Shown here in pieces: positions 42,405 to 50,942 of a stretch of DNA of 64,000 nt. The position numbers and the translations under genes were made by a program. The stretch is from assembly GCA_017528825.1 (NCBI GenBank), contig JAFXOI010000023.1, positions 1 through 64,000 on the forward strand. The letters run 5' to 3'. Below the pieces are notes generated by a model. The model was not told the origin of the DNA, did no database searches, and saw only the letters and a list, made by a program, of their open reading frames with translations. The stretch comes from Elusimicrobiaceae bacterium (GTDB taxonomy: Bacteria; Elusimicrobiota; Elusimicrobia; Elusimicrobiales; Elusimicrobiaceae). Each line of letters opens with the position of its first letter. Positions within the stretch are counted from its first letter, which is position 1.

Positions 42405-43022
42405 ATGTTAATTCCCAAAGAAGTAAAGTTTTTTGATTTGTTTGACAAACAGGCTGAAAATTTAGTCATCGCAGCTGATTTGTATAAAAAACTGACTGAT
42501 GAAAATGCTTTCACCGCCGAAAATGTGCGTGCCATGCATGAAAGAGAACACTATGGAGATGAATTGGCTCACACCATTCTCAACACGTTGAACGAAACTT
42601 TCATTACTCCTTTCGACCGTGAAGATATCATGGCTTTGGCCAATCATATGGATGATATTGTAGACGGTATTTACATGATTACCAATCGGTTTGCCTTGTA
42701 CAAAATCAAACAACCGTCCGAAGCCTTCAAAAAGTTGGCCGATATCTTGGCTCGTTCTACCAAAGCATTACAAAAAGCGGTCGGCGCGCTACGCAACAAA
42801 AAACTGATGAAAGAAACCTTGGTGCAATGCGTAGAAATCAACCGCTTGGAAAACGAAGCTGACGTCGTACGCGATGAAGCTATTTCCGATTTGTTTGAAA
42901 ATGAAAAAGATCCTATTATGATCATCAAACAAAAAGAATTGTATGAAGAAGCGGAAAATGTGGCCGATTATTGCGAACATACGGCTAATGTTGTAGAGTC
43001 TATTTTAGTGAAGAACAACTAA
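42405..43022 (+). CDS. PhoU-like DUF47 protein (phosphate transport accessory)
   Basis: The 205-residue, all-helical protein matches the DUF47/TIGR00153 family of PhoU-like proteins, with the metal-binding-type HEREHYGDELAH and DREDIMALANHMDDIVD segments and a later NRLENEADVVRDEAI. These proteins regulate or assist PiT-type phosphate transporters. It starts after a GGAGG site and ends one base before the PiT gene, the standard pairing. Confidence 0.92.
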   Translation: MLIPKEVKFFDLFDKQAENLVIAADLYKKLTDENAFTAENVRAMHEREHYGDELAHTILNTLNETFITPFDREDIMALANHMDDIVDGIYMITNRFALYKIKQPSEAFKKLADILARSTKALQKAVGALRNKKLMKETLVQCVEINRLENEADVVRDEAISDLFENEKDPIMIIKQKELYEEAENVADYCEHTANVVESILVKNN

Positions 43023-43023
43023 T

Positions 43024-44073
43024 ATGACTTGGATTATTTTTCTGGTTGTACTAGCGTTGTTTTTTGACTACTTAAACGGATTTCACGACGCGGCAAACTC
43101 CGTCTCTACCGTTATCTCTACGCGGGTACTTTCGCCTCGTATTGCGGTCATTTGGGCGGCGTTTTTCAACTTCATCGCGTTTCTGGTGTTTCACACCGGG
43201 GTCGCCATGACCGTCGGAAGCGGTATCGTAGATATTAATATCGTAGATACCAACCTCGTCTTTGGTGCGCTGTGTGGCGCGTGTGCGTGGAATTTAATCA
43301 CGTGGTGGTTCGGACTTCCCTCCAGTTCTTCTCACGCCTTAATCGGCGGACTAATTGGGGCGGGGCTGATGAAGGCCGGCGTCAAAGCGCTGGTGGCCAG
43401 CGGTATTTTTAAGACGATTTTGTTCATCTTTGTTTCTCCGTTACTGGGTTTCCTGCTTGCAGGATTTATCGGCACGGTGGTATTTAATGCATTTCGCCGC
43501 GTTAACCCTTACAAAGTAGACAAAATCTTCCGCAAATTGGAGCTGCTCTCCGCCTCCGCTTACAGTTTATCCTACGGCGGTAACGATGCCCAAAAAACAA
43601 TGGGTATTATCAGCATGTTACTCTTAGGCGGTGTAGCCAGTGCGCAAGCGGCGCCTATTCGTGACTTTTTACTTTCGTATGAAGAACTGCAAAAAGTATC
43701 CCAAGGGGAATTTATTATTCCACTTAGTGTGGTGCTTTTGTGTCAAGGCGCAATTGCTTTAGGAACGCTTTCCGGCGGATGGCGTATTGTGAAAACAATG
43801 GGGCAAAAGATTACCCGTTTACGCCCGGTAGATGCTTTCTGCGCAGAATCCGGCTCTGCTATCTCCATTTTGACAGCTTCGTTCCTCGGAGTACCTGTCA
43901 GCACCACCCACACCATTACGGGCGCCATTGTAGGCATTGGCTCGTTACGTCGTTTATCCAGCGTGCATTGGAGCGTAGCCAACCGCATTGTATGGGCATG
44001 GTTCATTACCATTCCGGCCTCTGCACTTATTGCCGCGGCGGCCTATCAACTGAAAGTCTTAATTTTCAGATAA
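43024..44073 (+). CDS. PiT family inorganic phosphate transporter
   Basis: The 349-residue membrane protein has about ten membrane segments and the two inverted PiT signatures FDYLNGFHDAANSVSTVIST (N-terminal) and SYGGNDAQKTMGI (middle). GVPVSTTHTITGAIVG is near the end. It imports phosphate with cations across the inner membrane. It follows the DUF47 gene by one base and is closed by a terminator. Confidence 0.95.
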   Translation: MTWIIFLVVLALFFDYLNGFHDAANSVSTVISTRVLSPRIAVIWAAFFNFIAFLVFHTGVAMTVGSGIVDINIVDTNLVFGALCGACAWNLITWWFGLPSSSSHALIGGLIGAGLMKAGVKALVASGIFKTILFIFVSPLLGFLLAGFIGTVVFNAFRRVNPYKVDKIFRKLELLSASAYSLSYGGNDAQKTMGIISMLLLGGVASAQAAPIRDFLLSYEELQKVSQGEFIIPLSVVLLCQGAIALGTLSGGWRIVKTMGQKITRLRPVDAFCAESGSAISILTASFLGVPVSTTHTITGAIVGIGSLRRLSSVHWSVANRIVWAWFITIPASALIAAAAYQLKVLIFR

Positions 44074-44092
44074 AAAATATCTTTGATTTTTT

Positions 44093-44118
44093 CCCCCTGC
44101 CTAAAAGCAGGGGGTTTT
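44093..44118 (+). terminator. Terminator after the phosphate transporter
   Basis: CCCCCTGC/GCAGGGGG with a six-base loop and four T. Confidence 0.9.
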
Positions 44119-44180
44119 CTTTTATATATAAGTTCAGGTTTGATATAATACACTTAACTAAAACCAATAGGGAGGATGAG

Positions 44181-45749
44181 ATGTTTAGCAACGTATTTCG
44201 CAAGTTAATATTTGTTGGATTGTGTGCCACGTTAGCGTCTTTAAGTTATGCACAATCGTGGCAATTTGTTGGTTCCCGTGCCATGGGTATGGGCGGTGCC
44301 GGTGTAGCTACCGCCTATGGTCCCGATGCTCAATACTGGAACCCTGCCGGCTTGGCTCAAGAAGAAGACCTCAATGAAACCGGCCTTTTACTTAATGCAG
44401 GGGCCGATATACAAGCCACTAAAGATGTATTGGAAGGCGTACGAGATTTAACCGATATGTCTAAAAAATATAAAAATTTGGCAGCAGCTATTGCCGGAAA
44501 TGCAGAAGCCAACGCGGAAAATATCAGCACTATCTTTAAAGGACTCAGTGATATTGACAAACTCATTGGTAACGGTGCCGGTGCTTTGGTAAATGCTAAT
44601 GCCGGGTTAGGCTTTAAAATGAAAAACTTTGCAGTTAGTGCCCGCGCCATCGGTACAGGAGCCGTTACTCCGGTCGTTGATACCAAAAACTTAAAATTTA
44701 ATACCGGCTCCGGTTTAACCTTAGGGCTCCCCACCCAAACCGCAGGTTATGAAAGTGCTACCGCCCGTTTGGCCCAAGCCATTGATGACAAAGGAGTATT
44801 ATCTTCCTTAAATACTTTATTAAATCAATCCTACGCTGACAGTACCGAAATGGCCAATGCGCTGATCAATGCGGCTCTTGATAACGGAGCAACTACTGCA
44901 CAAGTAGAACAAATGGTCAAAACCATAACCGGCAATATCGGTGGAGCCGCCGGCTTAATCAATCAAGCCGCCTCCGCTACCGGAAGCTATGCCCAAAACG
45001 AAACCTTGGCCATGGCTGATGCCGCCACATTCGGAGAAGTAGCATTGGGATACGGTACCCGCGTAATCCGAGGATTAAAACTGGGAGCCAACTTGAAAGT
45101 TATTGACGGGTATATGGCCCAAAGCGGCGTGATGATTTTATCGGAAGACAAAAAAGTAAAAGATATTTTAGACAAAGCCTATGACAATAAAAAATCCAGC
45201 GTTAATTTAGGTGTGGACGTAGGTGCTATGGTCAATTTATCGGAATTACTGGACAAAGAGATTTTGTTAAATCCGCAAATCGGTTTAACTGCTAAAAATC
45301 TAAATGGTCCAAAATTTGACCGTCCGGATGCCCCTTCAGATATAGCAGTACCCGTGAAAGCACATTGGAACACGGATAAATACCAACTCAAACCGCAAGT
45401 ACGCGCGGGCGCGGCCATTAATCCTATCAAAAATATCACGGTGGCGGCCGATATAGACTTGACGGAAAATGATACGCTGATTTCCGGTATTGATTCCCGC
45501 CAATTGGCTCTGGGTATGGAAATTAATTTATTCAACCGGCCGAAATTTCATATTCCCCTGCGTGTAGGGTATAACAAAAACATTGCCGAAAGTGATATGT
45601 CTGACTTCTTTACAGCAGGTATTGGGCTCAACATGTTGCACTTCTATATAGAGTTGGCCGGAGCTATGAGTTCAGGCTCTACCAACGTGGACGGACATAA
45701 CATCCCCAATTCTGCGGCGGCGTCCTTGTCTCTTGGTTTCTTATTCTAA
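44181..45749 (+). CDS. Outer-membrane beta-barrel protein (PorV/TraF_2-like)
   Basis: From the ATG at 44181 (GGAGG site) the protein has 522 residues. A signal peptide ends LSYA before QSWQF. The next stretch GSRAMGMGGAGVATAYGPDAQYWNPAGLA is the hallmark of the PorV/FadL-like and TraF_2 outer-membrane families (given in part). The rest alternates beta-strands with long Ala/Asn-rich loops, and the chain ends in SLGFLF with a terminal Phe, typical of barrels. The upstream in-frame extension overlaps the transporter gene and is rejected. Often mis-labelled as conjugal transfer protein TraF; no conjugation genes are near. Confidence 0.85.
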   Translation: MFSNVFRKLIFVGLCATLASLSYAQSWQFVGSRAMGMGGAGVATAYGPDAQYWNPAGLAQEEDLNETGLLLNAGADIQATKDVLEGVRDLTDMSKKYKNLAAAIAGNAEANAENISTIFKGLSDIDKLIGNGAGALVNANAGLGFKMKNFAVSARAIGTGAVTPVVDTKNLKFNTGSGLTLGLPTQTAGYESATARLAQAIDDKGVLSSLNTLLNQSYADSTEMANALINAALDNGATTAQVEQMVKTITGNIGGAAGLINQAASATGSYAQNETLAMADAATFGEVALGYGTRVIRGLKLGANLKVIDGYMAQSGVMILSEDKKVKDILDKAYDNKKSSVNLGVDVGAMVNLSELLDKEILLNPQIGLTAKNLNGPKFDRPDAPSDIAVPVKAHWNTDKYQLKPQVRAGAAINPIKNITVAADIDLTENDTLISGIDSRQLALGMEINLFNRPKFHIPLRVGYNKNIAESDMSDFFTAGIGLNMLHFYIELAGAMSSGSTNVDGHNIPNSAAASLSLGFLF

Positions 45750-45772
45750 GTATTGTGGACACACTTAATGCA

Positions 45773-45804
45773 AACACCCCCGCTCATTGGAGCGGGGGTG
45801 TTTT
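45773..45804. terminator. Bidirectional terminator between convergent genes
   Basis: A perfect 13-bp stem AACACCCCCGCTC/GAGCGGGGGTGTT with a four-base loop serves the outer-membrane protein gene (plus) and the MgtE-N gene (minus). Confidence 0.9.
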
Positions 45805-45834
45805 ATAACTCAAAGTGCAGGTAAACAGCACTGA

Positions 45835-46584
45835 TTAAAACCAGCCAAATCGTTTTTTGGGTTTGTTTTCTGACAGTTCAGCCCAAGACAGCGTTCCCAA
45901 AATCACTTGTGAAGTATCAACAACAGGAACAAGCACTTGGCCTTGTTGCAGAAGTGTTTTGGCCTCTTCGGCCGGTTTTTCCGGTGAAAGACTACGGCTC
46001 TCACTCATGACAGAGCCCGCCACGGCAGTAGGAGCCAAAAACGCCAGTTCCGCCGTACGGATATAACCTTTCAGTTGTCCGTCTTTATTGACAATAAAGC
46101 AGGCAGATGGGAATTTCTTACGAGGCCAATTTTTCAATTTCTCTAAAATTTCAGCCACCTTTGTTTCCGTCTTAAACGAAATAAATTCCCGCTTCATGTA
46201 AGCTCCGGCACTTTCTGCAGGCCACTCTGTTGCATTCGAAAAAGCCTGTAACAAATTGGATTCTAGCAAGGCTTTCATTTTGGCTTGTTGCGGTACTGAA
46301 AAGGCATGATAAATAGCCGCCGCTTGCGGCAAAGGCAAGCGTGAGAGAATATAAGCCGTCTGACGGGAAGGAAAACGCCGCAAAATGGCTGCCGCTTTTA
46401 CGCCGTCCATTTCACGCATACACACCACTACCTGCTCGGCTTTAAGCGGTTTTAGAAGAAGTACCGCTTCGTGCGTAGCTAGTGTTTGCAAGGCAAGCGC
46501 CGCCGCCGCAGGAGCGGTAGTAATAAACTTCTCCGTTACCCACGCAGTTAGATGGCTTGCATTGAATTCTTTTCCTTGCATCAT
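45835..46584 (-). CDS. Soluble MgtE N-domain plus CBS-domain protein
   Basis: The 249-residue protein has the helical MgtE intracellular N-domain (about residues 20-120; KAAAILRRFPSRQTAYILSRLP) followed by a CBS pair (about 130-240; FIVNKDGQLKGYIRTAEL, VLVPVVDTSQVILGTLSWAEL). The transmembrane channel of real MgtE magnesium transporters is absent. The start is taken at 46584 (ATG ATG after AGAGG); a TTG at 46599 is less likely. It may sense magnesium or nucleotides and regulate a partner. It is transcribed alone, divergent from the AlbA_2 gene. Confidence 0.78.
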   Translation of the reverse strand: MMQGKEFNASHLTAWVTEKFITTAPAAAALALQTLATHEAVLLLKPLKAEQVVVCMREMDGVKAAAILRRFPSRQTAYILSRLPLPQAAAIYHAFSVPQQAKMKALLESNLLQAFSNATEWPAESAGAYMKREFISFKTETKVAEILEKLKNWPRKKFPSACFIVNKDGQLKGYIRTAELAFLAPTAVAGSVMSESRSLSPEKPAEEAKTLLQQGQVLVPVVDTSQVILGTLSWAELSENKPKKRFGWF

Positions 46585-46672
46585 AAATTCCTCTGGCAAA
46601 AGTAGCTGTTTTTATTATAATAAATATAGAAGGGGCTGTGCTGGCGGTAAGTTTTCTGTAGAGGAGAAACTT

Positions 46673-47848
46673 ATGTTTTTCAATAAACCCATTCACGAAA
46701 TTACTTTTGAAGATGTAGTCGCTTTCTGTAAACGCCAAATTCCGGAAGGAAAACAACTGGACTACAAATACCTCTTGCCTAAGAATAAGGAAAAGTTTGC
46801 CAAAGTAATTGCCTCTTTTGCCAATGCCATGGGCGGCACGGTTATCATCGGTGTCAATGATGATAAAAATGACAAACCCTGCCCCCCCTTTACCGGTATT
46901 GCCTACCATGAAAAAATACGCAATACCATTGAAGATATTATTCAGGTCTATATTGATCCGGTAGTGTTTGTGGATGTAAACATTTGTGTTAGTAAAGACG
47001 GACAACGTATGTTCGTGGTGGTAGATATTCCGCAAAGCAATTTAACCCCTCACTTGGTGGGTAAACTCAAACGGGCTTATATTCGTACCGGCCAAAGCAG
47101 TCGGCCGGAAATGATTGTACACCCCAGTCGCTTACCTTGGTTACTCGATCACCGTAAAAAGTCCGAACGTTTGCGCCACATTTTGTATGACAAAGCAGAA
47201 AGTCATTTTGACAATTACTTAAAAAATCACAATCTCAATCCGTCTACGATGAGCGTAGCTTCCTTGTCTTTACTGCCGCTCTATCCGCAAGAACCTTTGC
47301 TAAATTATCGGCAACTTCCGGCATTGATTACGCATTGTCTGCAAGCACCTCCGGAAAAAATATCCTTAAAAGTATTGCCCGTGCAGGACGGAGCAGTGGT
47401 GGCAGCAGGCGGTATCTCTCGCAAAACGATTGAGTTTAATGCGTATGGTTTGTTAATGTCTAAATGGAATTTTGCCCAAGAAACTCTACAAGACGGAAAG
47501 CCCGTACAAACAGTTCCCTTCACGGAACTGGCGCGCAATATCGTGCTATTCTTTGATTATGCCTTGCGGTTCTTTGACAAAATATCCTTTGGCGGGCCTT
47601 TGACTTTTCGCCTCAAATTAAGTCATACCCGATCCTTACAGGTTCGCTTAAATACTCATAAAGCCACCGTACTGGAAGATTATGTGCGCTTGGATGAAGA
47701 TTATAATTTGCCGCAGTTATCTTCTAAGTTACACGAAATTTTGTACCATATCTTACAAACATGCGCATGGTCTTTAGGACTACAAATCACCGAAAAAGAA
47801 ATTAAAACACTGATTGAAGCATGTATTCAGGAGCAGCGTCATGTATAA
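46673..47848 (+). CDS. AlbA_2 (Schlafen-like) domain protein
   Basis: The 391-residue protein (start at 46673, GAGGAG site) begins with an AlbA_2 domain: LDYKYLLPKNKEKFAKVIASFANAMGG, IIGVNDD and LKRAYIRTGQSS (given in parts, about 25-145). This is the putative nucleotide- or DNA-binding fold seen in many bacterial regulators and in Schlafen proteins. The C-terminal 240 residues are not recognised. It overlaps a pseudopilin gene by eight bases, so the two are made together, but the reason is unknown. Confidence 0.78.
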   Translation: MFFNKPIHEITFEDVVAFCKRQIPEGKQLDYKYLLPKNKEKFAKVIASFANAMGGTVIIGVNDDKNDKPCPPFTGIAYHEKIRNTIEDIIQVYIDPVVFVDVNICVSKDGQRMFVVVDIPQSNLTPHLVGKLKRAYIRTGQSSRPEMIVHPSRLPWLLDHRKKSERLRHILYDKAESHFDNYLKNHNLNPSTMSVASLSLLPLYPQEPLLNYRQLPALITHCLQAPPEKISLKVLPVQDGAVVAAGGISRKTIEFNAYGLLMSKWNFAQETLQDGKPVQTVPFTELARNIVLFFDYALRFFDKISFGGPLTFRLKLSHTRSLQVRLNTHKATVLEDYVRLDEDYNLPQLSSKLHEILYHILQTCAWSLGLQITEKEIKTLIEACIQEQRHV

Positions 47849-48368
47849 AAATAAATCCGGATTTTCATTAATAGAAATGATGATTGTCTCTGTAATTATC
47901 CTTCTGCTGACAATGGCCGCTATTCCATATTATCAAAATGCCATAGAAGCCACTTATATGACAGAAGGCACGCTGCTTTGGAATTATGTGCGCCGTTATG
48001 GCGAAGGGCAGGATTTGACTTTCAAGAAAAACCGTATGGCCAATGAGCTCAATGCCAATCGGAGATTCAAACATTTCAACGTCACTATTAACTGTCAAGT
48101 TCCACCCGAAGAAGAAAAGGAAGAGGCGGAAAATAAAAAAGAAGAAAATGCGCCGGTCCACTCCGGCTTGTGCTGGGAAGCAGACTTTTCTTTGCAGGAT
48201 CCTAACCAACGCATCCTTTATTATTTAACCACGCAGCACAATTTTTCACAACTACTTTGCGTACCTCTAAATGAGGCCGGAGATTCATTCTGCCAATCAC
48301 AGGCCGAAAAAGAACATCGCCAATCTATTCCCTTTCTAGAGAAAGAAGCATATATTCTGCATAATTAA
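47841..48368 (+). CDS. Type IV pilin / pseudopilin-like protein
   Basis: The 175-residue protein (start at 47841 after a CAGGAG site) has the prepilin leader MYKNKSG cleaved before FSLIEMMIVSVIILLL, with Glu at mature position 5. A helix and a C-terminal globular domain follow, with an acidic Glu/Lys-rich insert (about residues 90-110). Cysteines are present that could form disulphides. It overlaps the AlbA_2 gene. As with the pseudopilin at 11950, no assembly genes are nearby. Confidence 0.9.
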   Translation: MYKNKSGFSLIEMMIVSVIILLLTMAAIPYYQNAIEATYMTEGTLLWNYVRRYGEGQDLTFKKNRMANELNANRRFKHFNVTINCQVPPEEEKEEAENKKEENAPVHSGLCWEADFSLQDPNQRILYYLTTQHNFSQLLCVPLNEAGDSFCQSQAEKEHRQSIPFLEKEAYILHN

Positions 48369-48384
48369 AATGTTGTAAATTTGC

Positions 48385-48390
48385 TATGAT
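48385..48390 (+). promoter_or_regulatory. -10 box of a probable leaderless promoter for kdsA
   Basis: TATGAT preceded by TGC ends six bases before the kdsA ATG; no ribosome site is present. Confidence 0.6.
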
Positions 48391-48396
48391 GTAAGT

Positions 48397-49224
48397 ATGC
48401 AAAAAACAGTAAAAGTAGGATCTATCTGTATTTCTAATACTCTCCCGCTGGTATTTATGGCGGGCACTTGTGTCATTGAAAGCGAAAAACATTATCTAAA
48501 TACTATCAAAACATTAGCGAAAATTATCGCAAAAACGGGGCACCCGTATATTTTAAAGGCCTCTTTTGACAAAGCCAACCGCACCTCTCTCACGGCATAC
48601 CGCGGCCCCGGCCTTACCAAAGGATTGGAAATTTTAAAGAAAGCAAAAAAATTAACCGGTCTTCCGCTGGTAGTTGATGTACATGAGCCCTGGCAGGCGG
48701 AAGAAGTGGCTACGGTAGCAGATATGTTGCAAATACCGGCCTTTTTATGCCGTCAAACCGATTTAGTCTTGGCCTGCGCCGCCACGGGAAAAGCCGTCAA
48801 CGTGAAAAAGGGTCAATTTTTAGCCCCGGGCGCTATGGAACAGATCATCAAAAAGATAGAATCCCAAGGAAATAAAAACATTTTACTGACCGAACGCGGT
48901 GCCAGCTTTGGCTACGGAGATTTAATCGTCGATATGCGTTCTTTGCAGATTATGAAACAATTTGGCTATCCTGTCATTTTTGATGCCACTCATTCCGTTC
49001 AAAAACCGGGAGCTTTAGGAACGGCTACCGGCGGGAACAGTGCTTTGGCGCCTGTACTGGCAAAAGCGGCCACCGCCTTAGGCATTGCAGGGGTGTTCTT
49101 TGAGGCTCATCCCAAACCGCAGGAAGCGTTATCCGATGGCCCCAATTCCCTGAACATGAAACAAGTGACCCAAATGACCGCCCAATTGGCGCAGTTGGAC
49201 CAATTAGTCAAAAAGTGGAAATAA
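48397..49224 (+). CDS. kdsA: 3-deoxy-8-phosphooctulonate synthase
   Basis: The 275-residue enzyme condenses arabinose-5-phosphate with PEP to give KDO-8-phosphate for LPS. Family motifs are FMAGTCVIES (residues 16-25; the usual Pro is Thr here), SFDKANRTS, GFGDLIVDMRS-like GYGDLIVDMRS and DATHSVQKPG. Its ATG lies six bases after a TATGAT box, so the mRNA is probably leaderless. It opens the LPS cluster kdsA-small protein-kdsD-lptC-lptA-lptB. Confidence 0.95.
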   Translation: MQKTVKVGSICISNTLPLVFMAGTCVIESEKHYLNTIKTLAKIIAKTGHPYILKASFDKANRTSLTAYRGPGLTKGLEILKKAKKLTGLPLVVDVHEPWQAEEVATVADMLQIPAFLCRQTDLVLACAATGKAVNVKKGQFLAPGAMEQIIKKIESQGNKNILLTERGASFGYGDLIVDMRSLQIMKQFGYPVIFDATHSVQKPGALGTATGGNSALAPVLAKAATALGIAGVFFEAHPKPQEALSDGPNSLNMKQVTQMTAQLAQLDQLVKKWK

Positions 49225-49231
49225 TTTATTT

Positions 49232-49417
49232 ATGAATACCCGGCCCTTTATTCCTACGTGGAAATGGCATATAAAAATGTTAGCTGTATTCGCTTTTTTG
49301 TGTACAGCGGCGTTCTTTATATTCTCTTGGGCTCAACATCAACTTCCACAATCTTATAGAACTCAAACGGCTATTGCGCAAACCACTCCGTGGTTACATA
49401 CAGAGGATACTCCATGA
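49232..49417 (+). CDS. Small unknown membrane protein between kdsA and kdsD
   Basis: The 61-residue protein has one membrane helix (IKMLAVFAFLCTAAFFIFSWA, about 14-34) and a short polar tail. No family is recognised. It starts seven bases after kdsA and its stop overlaps the kdsD start (ATGA), which supports it as a real gene despite the weak ribosome site. Its place between two KDO-pathway genes suggests a role in LPS export or assembly. It does not resemble the LptC that is encoded further on. Confidence 0.6.
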   Translation: MNTRPFIPTWKWHIKMLAVFAFLCTAAFFIFSWAQHQLPQSYRTQTAIAQTTPWLHTEDTP

Positions 49418-50409
49418 AATTAAACGAAAAAGAAATTACAAGAATTGCCCGCAAAGTGCTTGATATTGAGCACAAAGCATTAGAATTATCCCGCCGCAGT
49501 ATTGATGCCGGATTTTTAGCCGCGGTAAAAGCGTGCGCCCAAACTAAAGGACGTGTTGTAATTTTGGGCATTGGGAAAAGCGGTCTTATCGGACGGAAAA
49601 TAGCGGCCACCTTAGCCTCTACGGGCACCCCCTCCTTTTTTGTTCATCCGGTAGAAGCATTACACGGAGATTTGGGAATGATTACGAACGGAGATGTTAT
49701 TATAGCCATTTCTTTTTCCGGACAAACCGAAGAAATTAATAAAATCCTCCCCTCTCTATCCCGCCGCAAACTTACGATTATCGCCATGACGGGGAACCCT
49801 CATTCCAGACTATCTCAAATGGCAGATATCCATGTGCAAATTCATATTGACCAAGAGGCCTGTCCTTATAACCTAGCGCCTACAGCCTCTACTACCGCTA
49901 CACTGGCGGTGGGTGATGCTTTGGCAGTATGTTTGATGAAAATAAAACATTTTGAAAAAACAGATTTTGCACTTTTTCATCCGGGCGGCTCTTTGGGCAA
50001 ATTGCTTACCCAACACGTCAGCGATTTGATGCGCAAAGGGAAAAATAATCCTACTATCGGAGAAAAAGCCACCGTAAAAGATGCCCTGTTAGTAATGACA
50101 CAAAGCAATGCCGCCGGTGCAACGAGCATTATAGATAAGAAAGGCAAACTACTGGGTTACTTTACGGATGGAGATTTACGTCGGGAGCTCCAACACGGAG
50201 AAGAGGTCTTACACAAAAACATTACCCAAGTAATGACCCGCAATCCGTACCATATTTTAGATACCGCTCCGGCTATTGAAGCCGCCAAAATGATTCATGC
50301 TACGCACGTAGACAACATCCCGGTGCTCAACAAGCACGGCAAAGTAGTGGGAATCATTGACGAAAAAGATTTAATTGAATTTATTGCCTTATTGGATAAA
50401 AAAGCATGA
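49414..50409 (+). CDS. kdsD: Arabinose-5-phosphate isomerase
   Basis: The 331-residue protein has an N-terminal SIS sugar-isomerase domain (GIGKSGLIGRKIA near 52, SFSGQTEEI near 102, HPGGSLGK near 190) and two C-terminal CBS domains. It converts ribulose-5-phosphate to arabinose-5-phosphate, the substrate of KdsA. The start at 49414 overlaps the small membrane protein gene; its stop overlaps lptC (ATGA). kdsC, often next to it, is absent. Confidence 0.95.
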   Translation: MKLNEKEITRIARKVLDIEHKALELSRRSIDAGFLAAVKACAQTKGRVVILGIGKSGLIGRKIAATLASTGTPSFFVHPVEALHGDLGMITNGDVIIAISFSGQTEEINKILPSLSRRKLTIIAMTGNPHSRLSQMADIHVQIHIDQEACPYNLAPTASTTATLAVGDALAVCLMKIKHFEKTDFALFHPGGSLGKLLTQHVSDLMRKGKNNPTIGEKATVKDALLVMTQSNAAGATSIIDKKGKLLGYFTDGDLRRELQHGEEVLHKNITQVMTRNPYHILDTAPAIEAAKMIHATHVDNIPVLNKHGKVVGIIDEKDLIEFIALLDKKA

Positions 50410-50942
50410 ATAAAATCATCCTGATCACTTTACTGGCTTGTACATTAACAGCTTGTAGCTCAGAGAAGTCGTTTTCCCCTGAGGAAGAGGACGTGCAAAA
50501 AGCCAACCAAGTGGTCATTTTTGAGTCTAAAGATAGCCAAAATAAGTGGATTTTACAGGCGGCCGAGGTGGATTTTGAAGATATGGAGCATGCCGTGCTG
50601 ACCCATCCTCACCTGTTGCTGCGGGAACAAGGAATGGATAGTGCCGAAGTAACCGGCAAACGCGGTCTGCTCAATTATTCCAAAAAATTAGTCGCCATTG
50701 ATGGGGATGCACGGGTACACTCCTTTAAGCAAAAGGCCACCTTGACCACGGACCGCTTTTTTTACGACGTAGATAAGGACCGCATTTGGTCGGATAAAAA
50801 AACCATCGTTATACGCGGCAATACTAAAATGACAGCACAAAAAGGAATCGAAACCGATTCCAAACTGCGCAAAATTGAATTCAAAGAGCAAATTACCCAA
50901 CTGCCGGATAACCCCGACGAATTAAGAGAGGCCGTGCAATGA
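50406..50942 (+). CDS. lptC: LPS export protein LptC, predicted lipoprotein
   Basis: The 178-residue protein has a lipoprotein signal (lipobox LTAC, Cys 17) and then the LptC-type OstA beta-jellyroll: VVIFESKDSQNKWILQAAEVDF and LTTDRFFYDVDKDRIWSDKKTIVIRGN (given in part). LptC links the inner-membrane LptBFG pump to the LptA bridge. It overlaps kdsD and lptA by four bases on each side. A lipid anchor replaces the usual membrane helix. Confidence 0.88.
   Translation: MNKIILITLLACTLTACSSEKSFSPEEEDVQKANQVVIFESKDSQNKWILQAAEVDFEDMEHAVLTHPHLLLREQGMDSAEVTGKRGLLNYSKKLVAIDGDARVHSFKQKATLTTDRFFYDVDKDRIWSDKKTIVIRGNTKMTAQKGIETDSKLRKIEFKEQITQLPDNPDELREAVQ

Noticed and set aside
43740-44180. 147-codon N-terminal extension of the outer-membrane protein
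   Set aside because: It overlaps the phosphate transporter gene and its terminator; the ATG at 44181 has a ribosome site and begins the signal peptide.
44181-45749. Conjugation protein TraF
   Set aside because: The N-terminal GMGGAG...WNPAGLA pattern and barrel features fit an outer-membrane PorV/FadL-like protein, and no transfer genes are near.
46385-46672. N-terminal extension of the AlbA_2 protein
   Set aside because: It runs antisense to the MgtE-N gene; the ATG at 46673 has a GAGGAG site.
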